This document shows positions 53,601 to 60,729 of a DNA stretch of 64,000 nucleotides, piece after piece. The translations under genes and the position numbers were made by a program. Each line of letters starts with the position of its first letter. Position 1 is the first letter of the stretch. Source of the stretch: Streptomyces pactum (GTDB taxonomy: Bacteria; Actinomycetota; Actinomycetes; Streptomycetales; Streptomycetaceae); contig NZ_JACYXC010000001.1 in NCBI RefSeq assembly GCF_016031615.1, forward strand, positions 3,720,001 to 3,784,000, read 5' to 3'. The notes beneath the pieces were generated by a model. The model worked only from the letters and a program-made list of their open reading frames with translations. It was not told the DNA's origin and did not search any database.

Positions 53601-55729
53601 CCGGCAGGGGTACCGGCCGCGGCAGCCGCGCCGACCGCGCCGGGCACCCCCCGCACGGTGGCGGGAGCGGTGAAGGACCGGGGCACGGGAGCGGTGGAGG
53701 ACCGGGGCACGGGAGCGGTGGTGGCCGGGACGGGCACGCCGCGGTGACCTGGGCGGAGGCGCGGGAGATCGCGGCGCGGGCGGCCGACCGCACCCCGTTG
53801 CCGCCGGCCGTACGACCGCTCGCGGACTGCCTCGGCCAGGTTCTCGCGGCTCCGCTCACCGCCCTCACCGACCTTCCGCCCTTCGACACCTCGGCGATGG
53901 ACGGATGGGCGGTGGCCGGGCCCGGGCCATGGCGCACGGACGCCGGCGAAGAGGGCATCCTGGCCGGTCACGGCCCTTCCGCCCCGCTGCCCGACGGCCA
54001 CGCGGTGCCGATCGCCACCGGTGCCCGCGTCCCCCCGGGGGCGACCGCCGTACTCCGCAGCGAATACGGCGCGTTGGAACGGGACGCCGGGTACCGCGAC
54101 GAGTCCGGTGCGTCATCGGGCGCCCGGCGTACCGGGCGGCTGCTCCGGGCCGACCGGGCCCATCAGCCGGAACAGGGGCAGGACATCCGGCCCCGCGGGC
54201 AGGAGTGCCGGGCCGGAGACCTGCTGCTGCCGACCGGTACCCCGGTGACCCCGGCCGTGCTCGGGCTGGCCGCCGCGGCCGGGTACGACGAGCTGCCGAC
54301 CGTTCCCCGCCCGCGGGTGGAGGTGCTGGTGGTCGGCGACGAGCTGCTGACCTCCGGGATCCCCCGGGACGGCCGGATCCGGGACGCCCTCGGGCCGATG
54401 ATCGGTCCGTGGCTGACCGCACTCGGCGCCGACCTGGTGGCGAGCCGTCATGTCGCTGATGACGCGGAGACGTTGTACGAGGCGGTGACCGGTTCCGTGG
54501 CGGACCTTGTCATCACCACGGGGGGCACCGCCGCCGGCCCCGTGGACCATGTGCATCCGGTACTGCGTCGGGCCGGTGCCGAACTGCTGGTGGACGGGGT
54601 GGCGGTGCGACCCGGCCACCCCATGCTCCTCGCCCGGCTGGCGCCCGGCCGCCACCTGGTGGGGCTGCCCGGGAACCCCCTGGCGGCGGTGTCGGGGCTG
54701 CTGACGCTGGCCGAGCCGTTGTTGCGGGGGCTGACGGGCCGTGCCGCCCCCGCTTCCCGGTGGGTACGCCTGGCCGAACCGGTCGCCGGCCACCCCCGTG
54801 ACACCCGCCTGGTGCCGGTCAGCTACCACCGCGACCGTGGCGAGGGCGGCCCATCCGCTGACCGGTCCGCCGTTGTGGACCGTGGCGGCCGGTACCCGGC
54901 CCCGGCCGGTGAGCGCACCGACCCCACCGGCCCCCTCGGCACCACCGGTCCCGTCACCACCACCGGTCCCCTTGGGGCCACCGGTCCCGTCGCCACCACC
55001 GGCCCGATCGGCACCGGCCCGACCTTCGGCGCCGGCCCCGGCGTCGGTACGCCGCAGGACGGCGACCGCGCCCCGGACTTCCGGGCCCCGGACATCGGCC
55101 GGACGGCGCACACCGGCCGGACGGTGGACACCGGCCGCACATCGGAGGGCAACCGCGCAGAGGAACATGACCGGGCCCCGGACACCGGCCGGATACCGGA
55201 AGGTGACCCGGCATCGGACGGCGGCCGTGCCGTGCGCGGTGACCGTTCCCGCGGTGCCGGGCGCGGCGGTGGGCGGGGTGACACGGATCTCTGGGACGTG
55301 TGGGGTGTGCTGACCGGGCCCGCCCAGGGCCGCGGCGAGCGGCGCGGCCGGGTGGCGGGTTCCGCGAAACGCGGCATGGCGGTGGTCCCGCTCCGCTTCA
55401 ACGGCCCGGCGATGCTGCGGGGCGTGGCCATGGCCGACGCCGTGGCCGTCATCCCGCCGGGTGGTGCCCGGCGCGGCACCGAGGTGGAGACGCTGGAACT
55501 GCCCTGGGCAACCTGGACGGCCCCGCCGGCGTCCTCCTCGGAGTGGTCCGGGTCCCCGGCCCCGGGCCGGGCCACCCGCCCGTCCGCCTCCCATCGGGAG
55601 ACCCGCCCGGATGCCCGGCCGCCGGGCGCCCGCCCACCGGAGGCCGGTCCGCCGGCCACCCGCCCGTTCCCCACCGACCCGACCACCGACCCGTCCGCCA
55701 CCGCCCCCTCGACCGGAGATCCCGCGTGA
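50606..55729 (+). CDS. moeA: MoeA molybdopterin molybdenumtransferase with giant low-complexity extension
   Basis: 1,707 residues, against about 400-450 for typical MoeA. Residues 1-1045 are Gly/Thr/Asp/Arg/Ser-rich repeats without a fold (DRSQ/ARDRS near 170-195, TGDTGD/GTGGT later). The MoeA core starts near 1046: DLPPFDTSAMDGWA (about 1091-1104), VEVLVVGDELL (about 1240) and TTGGTAAGPVDHV (about 1304). About 150 Thr/Gly/Pro-rich residues (about 1407-1557) then interrupt domain IV before its end (GSAKRGMAVVPLRFNGPA). MoeA inserts molybdenum into MPT-AMP. ATG 50606 overlaps mobA; the frame stays open with G/C-rich third positions, so the extension seems truly coded. Confidence 0.82.
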   Translation: MTGPERDMDREVDQALAIANEGRRGAAGQPSVPEHRRPEERDRALSRDTDGAGRTRDTDGGSRTRDTPRYVGWDPWSEQDELDVSRERAVRDPWGDTPDPWEATRPRGGAAPGGDGRAAAPRSGTVPRAPVDGTPRASADARRVVPSGSAGGGEASERGGGPRARDRSQVRDGSQARERSQARDRSRAHDGSQAARHEGRGPGGVRGTGASRDRDGFRTGGRAAGGAVAGGGRRTDGGDEGGDRRRAGDDPRVARTHPETAADSRGTAAESERPGAGRAAAGRGKSVDGERAETGPSVPRAASRSSVPEPVSQTFVSGRASQPPVAPGPEPDIGPGVGSGIVLPEAVSGIVVPGWVSGTAASGAGAGAGGGTSAAGSSVAGAGSDAGRTTETAAAPAAGLDSGVAAGFVSGTETAGADGTPGAAPAKSGTGGTSRKAGTSRVGGTSGAGDETDHGALSAMRSASDRGEVAAGEPGAQTGATSGAVAGARARSAADASAPADVRAVGPGGRRRGKKEKRAKGRSGGVRPGSDGTDVTRRAGETRSAGGSADGTEPEGAGVTTGTSHAEAGSLGGDEGRGSATHRHAGLVETGPAEAARPGAGGSHGAEAHGSGSFEDRCSSVGEGRGGAEDGHLAVAGHFAADGRRCRPAHAGSGPVEFGCVEADRPLIGEGRGVESDGSAGSEGRCSPVGDGRGRAGAGYVRAGGPGTGVEGRDAGADSSAPGARRGRGDAGDAGGHGCGADGSGNGPAGGSGTGGTHRPRTGAPEAAGTGGTHRLSTGVPEGGRTGGTDRPGGSHTGDPAPARSRFTWDPIIGPIGDPAAGGSRRIGDPGTGGTSGTRGTGHPLTGGTDATGDRGVGRTAGAEEQGTRRTGETGGHGVGDTGRTSRTSGTSRTGRASNTEGVGDTGDMGIGRPGGAGIPRIGDSDDTGDPRTSSTGDTGDQRAGRSGRAGSADSTSRASDTGNGGDSGNGADSGDIEGPGDSGVTGHPGDPGATRAGAGRGTGRGSRADRAGHPPHGGGSGEGPGHGSGGGPGHGSGGGRDGHAAVTWAEAREIAARAADRTPLPPAVRPLADCLGQVLAAPLTALTDLPPFDTSAMDGWAVAGPGPWRTDAGEEGILAGHGPSAPLPDGHAVPIATGARVPPGATAVLRSEYGALERDAGYRDESGASSGARRTGRLLRADRAHQPEQGQDIRPRGQECRAGDLLLPTGTPVTPAVLGLAAAAGYDELPTVPRPRVEVLVVGDELLTSGIPRDGRIRDALGPMIGPWLTALGADLVASRHVADDAETLYEAVTGSVADLVITTGGTAAGPVDHVHPVLRRAGAELLVDGVAVRPGHPMLLARLAPGRHLVGLPGNPLAAVSGLLTLAEPLLRGLTGRAAPASRWVRLAEPVAGHPRDTRLVPVSYHRDRGEGGPSADRSAVVDRGGRYPAPAGERTDPTGPLGTTGPVTTTGPLGATGPVATTGPIGTGPTFGAGPGVGTPQDGDRAPDFRAPDIGRTAHTGRTVDTGRTSEGNRAEEHDRAPDTGRIPEGDPASDGGRAVRGDRSRGAGRGGGRGDTDLWDVWGVLTGPAQGRGERRGRVAGSAKRGMAVVPLRFNGPAMLRGVAMADAVAVIPPGGARRGTEVETLELPWATWTAPPASSSEWSGSPAPGRATRPSASHRETRPDARPPGARPPEAGPPATRPFPTDPTTDPSATAPSTGDPA

Positions 55730-56784
55730 AGCTGCCCCCACAGGACGCGGCTGCCCGCGTACCCGAGATCCACAGCCACCGCGTGCAGCTGCCCAGTTAT
55801 GCGGTGGGGCCGCTCCTCCAGGTGTTCCGGCGGCTGCTGATGGCCCTGGCGGTCCTGGTGACCACGGTGGGCATCGTGTACGCCGACCGTGACGGCTACC
55901 ACGACAACGCCGACGGGCGGGTGGACCTGCTGGACGCCGTCTACTACGCCACCGTCACCCTCTCCACGACCGGCTACGGCGACATCGTCCCGCACAGCGA
56001 CAGCGCCCGGCTGGTCAACGTTCTGCTGGTCACTCCGCTGCGCGTGCTCTTCCTGATCATCCTGGTCGGCACCACGCTGGAGGTGCTCACCGAACGCACC
56101 CGCGAGCTGTACCGACTCAACCGCTGGAGATCCTCCTTGCGCGATCACACCGTCGTCGTCGGATTCGGCACCAAGGGCCGGTCCGCGGTACAGACCCTGT
56201 GCGCCACCGGCCTGCCCCGGGACCGGGTCGTCGTGGTGGACCCGAACCCGAAGGTGATAGACGCGGCGAACGCCGAGGGGTTCGTGGGCGTCATCGGGGA
56301 CGCGACCCGCAGCGACGTACTGCTGCGCGCCGAGGCCCAGCGGGCACGGCAGTTCATCATCGCGACCCAGCGGGACGACACCGCCGTGCTCGTCACGCTC
56401 ACCGCCCGTCAGCTCAACCGGGGCGCCAACATCGTGGCCGCCGTCCGGGAGGAGGAGAACGCCCCGCTGCTGCGGCAGTCGGGTGCCGACGCGGTGATCA
56501 CCAGCGCCAGCGCCGCCGGCCGGCTGCTCGGCATGAGCGTGCTGAGCCCCAGCGCGGGCGCGGTCATCGAGGACCTGATCCAGCAGGGCAGCGGCCTGGA
56601 CCTGGTCGAGCGGACCGTGGTGAAGGCCGAGGTGGGCAAGTCCGTGCGGGAGACCGAGGACCTGGTCGTCTCGGTGCTCCGGGGGCACCGGCTGCTCGCC
56701 TACGACGACCCGGAGGCCAGCCCGCTGCAGGCCACCGACCGGCTGGTCACCATCGTCCGGGCACCGCAGCCGACGACCGAGTGA
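55726..56784 (+). CDS. TrkA-type potassium channel protein
   Basis: 352 residues. Two membrane helices (about 36-53 and 95-120) flank a pore loop with selectivity filter TTGYGD (81-86). A cytoplasmic RCK module follows, with Rossmann loop VVGFGTKGRSA (144-154, TrkA-N) and a TrkA-C domain (about 270-345). It should be a K+ channel gated by nucleotide or ion binding to the RCK ring. GTG 55726 overlaps the moeA stop (GTGA), and GGAG lies upstream. Coupling to molybdenum cofactor genes has no obvious functional logic. Confidence 0.93.
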   Translation: MKLPPQDAAARVPEIHSHRVQLPSYAVGPLLQVFRRLLMALAVLVTTVGIVYADRDGYHDNADGRVDLLDAVYYATVTLSTTGYGDIVPHSDSARLVNVLLVTPLRVLFLIILVGTTLEVLTERTRELYRLNRWRSSLRDHTVVVGFGTKGRSAVQTLCATGLPRDRVVVVDPNPKVIDAANAEGFVGVIGDATRSDVLLRAEAQRARQFIIATQRDDTAVLVTLTARQLNRGANIVAAVREEENAPLLRQSGADAVITSASAAGRLLGMSVLSPSAGAVIEDLIQQGSGLDLVERTVVKAEVGKSVRETEDLVVSVLRGHRLLAYDDPEASPLQATDRLVTIVRAPQPTTE

Positions 56785-57186
56785 CGCGGCGCGGCCGGGC
56801 GCACGGGGGAATCCCGGACCGCACCCGGCCGCGCCCCCGCGCACCCGCCCGTTCGTGCCCCGCGTACCCGTACGCCCGGACGCTCGTGCACCCGCCCCCC
56901 GGCGGACCCGCGTACCCGCCCGCCTGCGTACCCGCCCCCCCTGCCGACCCGCGCACCTGCCCCGTCTGCGGACCCGCGCACCCGGACGCTCGTGCCCCTG
57001 CGCACCCGCCCGCCTGCGGACCCGCGTACGCGCACGCCCGCACGGCCGCGCGCCCGGTCCCGCACCGGGGCACCACCACGGCGACCGATGCACCGTCAAC
57101 GCGACCGGGCCCGCGGCCGCTTGTGCGGTGACGACGGTGTCCGGCGCTCCGCTGCCGGGGAACGGGCCGGGGGTAGCCTCGTCGGC
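56785..57186. other. Spacer with degenerate GTACCCGCC repeats
   Basis: 402 bases. After the hairpin at 56788-56835, the stretch from about 56860 to 57020 holds irregular repeats of (G)CGTACCCGCC and GACCCGCGCACC. No gene is visible. The last ~80 bases are the presumed promoter of the oxidoreductase. Confidence 0.5.
56788..56835 (+). terminator. Hairpin after the potassium channel gene
   Basis: Perfect 12-bp stem GGCGCGGCCGGG / CCCGGCCGCGCC with a 24-base loop, four bases after the stop codon. Confidence 0.55.
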
Positions 57187-58167
57187 ATGCATGCGATCAC
57201 CATTCCTGAGCCCGGCGGTCCCGAAGCGCTCGTCTGGGCGGAGGTGCCCGATCCGGTGCCCGGCGAGGGCGAAGTACTGGTCGATGTGGTGGCGGGTGCC
57301 GTCAACCGCGCCGATGTGCTGCAGCGCCAGGGCTTCTACAACCCGCCGCCCGGCTCCTCCCCGTACCCCGGTCTGGAGTGTTCCGGGCGGATCGCGGCGC
57401 TGGGCCCCGGGGTGACCGGCTGGGCCGTCGGCGACGAGGTGTGCGCCCTGCTGGTGGGCGGCGGCTACGCGGAGAAGGTGGCCGTACCGGCCGGCCAGCT
57501 GCTGCCGGTACCGGAGGGGGTGGACCTGGTCACCGCCGCGGCGCTGCCCGAGGTCGTCTGCACCGTCTGGTCGAACGTGTTCATGACGGCCCACCTGCGG
57601 CCCGGGGAGACCCTGCTGGTGCACGGCGGGTCGAGCGGCATCGGCACCGCCGCCATCCAGCTCGCGAAGGTGCTGGGGGCGCGGGTGGCCGTGACGGCGG
57701 GCAGCACCGCGAAGCTGGACGCCTGCCGGGAGCTGGGCGCCGACATCCTCATCAACTACCGCACGCAGGACTTCGTGGAGGAGCTGCGCGAGGCCACGGA
57801 CGGGGCCGGCGCGGACGTGATCCTCGACATCATGGGTGCCAAGTACCTGGACCGGAACGTCGACGCACTCGCGAACAACGGCCGCCTGGTCATCATCGGC
57901 CTGCAGGGCGGCACCCGTACCGAACTGAACCTGAGCACCCTGCTCCGCAAGCGGTGTGCGGTCATCGGCACCACCCTGCGCGGCCGGCCGCTGGACGAGA
58001 AGGCGGCGATCGTGGCGGCGGTGAAGGAGCACGTGTGGCCGCTGTACGCGGACGGCCGGGTACGCCCGGTCGTGGACCGTACGGTGCCGATGCGGGACGC
58101 GTCCGAGGCCCACGAGATCGTGGAGGCGAGCGAACACGTGGGCAAGGTGCTGCTCACGCTCTCCTGA
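57187..58167 (+). CDS. NAD(P)H-quinone oxidoreductase (zinc-independent MDR family)
   Basis: 326 residues. A GroES-like N-terminal domain (VNRADVLQRQGFYNPPPGSSPYPGLECSG) is followed by a Rossmann domain with LLVHGGSSGIGTAAIQLAKVLGA. The zinc ligands of alcohol dehydrogenases are absent, and the NRADxxQRxG motif fits the quinone oxidoreductase/PIG3 group. It would reduce quinones or enals with NADPH. ATG 57187 is closely followed by an out-of-frame ATG. It is a stand-alone gene. Confidence 0.92.
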   Translation: MHAITIPEPGGPEALVWAEVPDPVPGEGEVLVDVVAGAVNRADVLQRQGFYNPPPGSSPYPGLECSGRIAALGPGVTGWAVGDEVCALLVGGGYAEKVAVPAGQLLPVPEGVDLVTAAALPEVVCTVWSNVFMTAHLRPGETLLVHGGSSGIGTAAIQLAKVLGARVAVTAGSTAKLDACRELGADILINYRTQDFVEELREATDGAGADVILDIMGAKYLDRNVDALANNGRLVIIGLQGGTRTELNLSTLLRKRCAVIGTTLRGRPLDEKAAIVAAVKEHVWPLYADGRVRPVVDRTVPMRDASEAHEIVEASEHVGKVLLTLS

Positions 58168-58535
58168 CCGGCGGCGGGCCCACGGCCCGGATGCGGGCGG
58201 GCCCCAGGGACCCAACCCCCGAGTGCCCGCCCGTTCCCGTTCCCGCCCGTACCCGGCCCCGCCCGTTCTCAGGGCTCCGCCCGTTCCCGGCCCCAGCCCG
58301 TACCAGGCCCCGCCCGTTCCCTGTTTCCGTTTCCGCCCTGTTCCCAGGGCCCCCGCCCGTACCCGGCCCCGGTCGTACCCGCCGCCGGCCGGCGGGTGAG
58401 GGGTCGTCGCGGGCGACCGGCAACCGCAACCGCCGTACCCCTGCGGGTCGTCGTGCTGCCCCGAGATGCCGGGCCCGTCCCGTCATGTGACCCTGGAGCC
58501 GTCACCCGGCAGGCTCAGGGCGGGAGGGTTCGGAC
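58168..58535. repeat. Degenerate CCCGCCCGTTCCCGG repeat cluster
   Basis: 368-base spacer. From about 58212 to 58385 the units CCCGCCCGTTCCCGG and CCCGCCCGTACCCGG recur about eight times with variation (GTTCC/GTACC alternating). No gene is visible. Confidence 0.6.
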
Positions 58536-59391
58536 GTGGCCATGGCGCTCGGTTCCCGGCTGGCGGTCAGCGTGCTGACCGCCGTTCTCTCGCTCTCCGG
58601 CCCGGCAGTCGCCGCGGCGGTGGGACACGGCCGGCACCCGGCCTCGCCGCCGCCCGCCGGATCCGACGACACAACGGGAGGCATACCCGGCGTCCACCGC
58701 CCGGCCCGGTCGGCCGAACCGCGTCCGGTGGACCTCCGCATCCCCCGCGCCACGCACCTCACCGGGCACACCGGTCACGCCGTACGCACCGGCACCCCGG
58801 ACCCCGGGCAGGCCTCCCGCTCCGCACACTCCGCCAGCCCTACCGCCAGGCCTGCCACCCCCTCGACCAGCCCCCTCCGGCCCCACCGGCACCAGCGGTT
58901 CCGCGCAGCCCGCGGAACACACCGACCCCGCCCGCACCACCGGTCCCGGGAACCTCGCCGACCAGGGAGCCCCCGCCGGCCCCTGCTCCCACGCGCCTCA
59001 CCCCCGCCGACCCCGGAGCCCCCTGCCGACCCCGGAAACGCCCCCCACCCAGCCCGTCCCCACGGACCCGTCCCGGGCCGGCCGTTTTCCGCAACCGCCG
59101 CCGGGGGGCGTGGACATGGTGCGCCCGCGTCCCATGGAGTCGGCACGGCGTACCGTGAGCGCCCGGGTCGCGGACGGTCCCTCGGCAGCACCGGCGACAC
59201 CGCCTCCGTACGCGAACGACCGGACCGCGGCCCTGCTGACGGAGCAGGCGGCACGGCGGGCGGCCGAGGAGGCCCGGTCGGAGAGGGCGGAGCCGCCCGC
59301 CCCCTTCCTGCGGGTTCTGCCGCTGGGTACGGGGATGGTCGTCACCGGGGTGGTGCTGGCCCTCATCGCGCTGCGGCTGCGGCGGAGCTGA
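58536..59391 (+). CDS. Exported Pro-rich membrane protein, apparently frameshifted
   Basis: Two frames fit together. From GTG 58536 (GGGAGGG upstream) one frame encodes a signal peptide (about 28 residues, ALGSRLAVSVLTAVLSLSGPAVAA). Another frame, open over at least 58690-59391, encodes a Pro/Thr-rich region, an Ala/Glu/Arg helix (LLTEQAARRAAEEARSERA) and a C-terminal membrane helix (TGMVVTGVVLALIAL) ending RLRRS. A single frameshift between about 58690 and 58870 would join them into a ~284-aa exported, C-terminally anchored protein. Function unknown. Read unshifted, the first frame runs on into the Bpa gene, which is implausible as one protein. Confidence 0.55.
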
Positions 59392-59762
59392 CCGGGACCC
59401 GCGGCCGGCGCGGCGACAGTCCCCGCACGACCGACCACGACCGGCACGCGGCAGCCCCGGCGCGTCCGGACCGCCGCCGGGCAACGGCCGGCACGCACGC
59501 TTCCCACCCAAGTGACCTGCCCGCGCGCGGCCGGCGCACCGGGGCCCCTCCGCCCCGGGCCACCGGCCCGGCCCCGGCGACCGTTCCGCCCCGGGCGACC
59601 GCCCCGATCCCGGCGACCGTTCCGCCCCGGGACGGCCCGGCCGGTACCGCCGACCGCGTGATCGTGACGGCTGGGAACGGCCCGGCCGCCGTGGCCCTTG
59701 GTGCTGGTGCCGATACCCGGGGCCACCGGCACGGAATCCGGGGGGTGGGGGAGAATGACCAC
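59392..59762. other. Spacer upstream of the bpa gene
   Basis: 371 bases, Pro/Arg-codon-like G+C-rich DNA with no credible gene. The frame of bpa is open through it without a start signal. The sequence just before the start, GGGGAGA, is the bpa ribosome-binding site. Confidence 0.45.
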
Positions 59763-60323
59763 ATGAACCAGCCGATGAACGAACGGTCGCAGGAGAAGCC
59801 CCACGTCCTGGTCGTCGGCCCGGACGGGATGGCCCTGGGCGGCACCGGCGCAGGCGACGGCGGTGACGAGGAGTCGCGTGAGACGCCGCTGACGGACATG
59901 GTCGAACAGCCTGCGAAGGTCATGCGCATCGGCAGCATGATCAAGCAGTTGCTGGAGGAGGTCCGCGCGGCTCCTCTCGACGAGGCCAGCCGGGTCCGGC
60001 TCAAGGAGATCCACGCCAGTTCGGTGAAGGAGCTGGAGGACGGTCTCGCCCCGGAGCTGATCGAGGAGCTGGAACGCCTCTCGCTGCCCTTCACCGACGA
60101 GGCGGTGCCCACCGAGGCGGAGCTGCGGATCGCGCAGGCACAGCTGGTCGGCTGGCTGGAGGGCCTCTTCCACGGCATCCAGACGGCACTCTTCGCCCAG
60201 CAGATGGCGGCCCGTGCCCAGCTGGAGCAGATGCGGCGCGCACTGCCGTCCGGCATGGCGGGCGGGGAGGACCTGGAACACGGCCAGCAGCACGGCGGCG
60301 CCCGCTCCGGCCCGTACCTCTGA
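59763..60323 (+). CDS. bpa: Bacterial proteasome activator (Bpa/PafE family)
   Basis: 186 residues. A disordered N-terminus (about 1-55) is followed by a four-helix core (about 56-160, MVEQPAKVMRIGSMIKQLLEEVR through TEAELRIAQAQLVGWLEGLFHGIQTALFAQQMAARAQLEQMR). The C-terminus ends RSGPYL, a GxYL tail of the type that docks into the 20S proteasome and opens its gate. Bpa forms a dodecameric ring that delivers unfolded proteins without ATP. ATG 59763 follows GGGGAGA. It lies next to two Ser/Thr kinase genes; proteasome genes are not in the window. Confidence 0.9.
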   Translation: MNQPMNERSQEKPHVLVVGPDGMALGGTGAGDGGDEESRETPLTDMVEQPAKVMRIGSMIKQLLEEVRAAPLDEASRVRLKEIHASSVKELEDGLAPELIEELERLSLPFTDEAVPTEAELRIAQAQLVGWLEGLFHGIQTALFAQQMAARAQLEQMRRALPSGMAGGEDLEHGQQHGGARSGPYL

Positions 60324-60729
60324 TCCCCCGGCCCGGCCGGTGACGGCCGGCGATCCCCCGACCCGGCCCCGGATGACGGAACGCGGCGGGGCCCGGCACG
60401 CGGCGCACCGCGTGCCGGGCCCCGCCGCGTTTCTCGTTCCGACCAGCGGCCCGCCCCCGTCACGGCCCGGTCCTCACGCGACCATGCGCCACGGCCACTG
60501 CCGCGGCTCCCGCGCCGTCCGTCATGGCACGGCCCGCACGGCCACCGGGCGGCCGGAGCCCACAGCCACGAGCCCCCGCGTCCTCCGTCACGTGACGGCA
60601 CGGGACGGCCACGACGGACCCCGACCACGCACCCCGTCGTTCCGCCCGGACGGCGCGCGCACGGGCGCGTGAGTCCCCGCGGGCCGACGCGTCCGTGCCC
60701 GCCGTCAGTGCCGGCGGGCGGAGCCCCGG
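60324..60729. other. Convergent spacer between bpa and the kinase gene
   Basis: 406 bases between genes facing each other. A strong hairpin occupies 60380-60431. The rest is G+C-rich with no repeat or gene that I can support. Confidence 0.5.
60380..60431. terminator. Strong hairpin after bpa
   Basis: 24-bp stem AACGCGGCGGGGCCCGGCAC... paired with its exact complement around loop CGCA, followed by TTTCTC on the plus strand. It probably ends bpa transcription. Confidence 0.8.

Noticed and set aside
51161..54001. A 946-codon minus-strand frame opposite the moeA extension
   Set aside because: Repetitive Ala/Gly/Val/Arg composition mirrors the sense repeats. The plus frame is coupled to mobA and leads into real MoeA motifs, so the sense strand is preferred.
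58212..58385. Possible CRISPR or iteron array
   Set aside because: Units vary in length and sequence and are not separated by unique spacers; it is a degenerate G+C repeat field.
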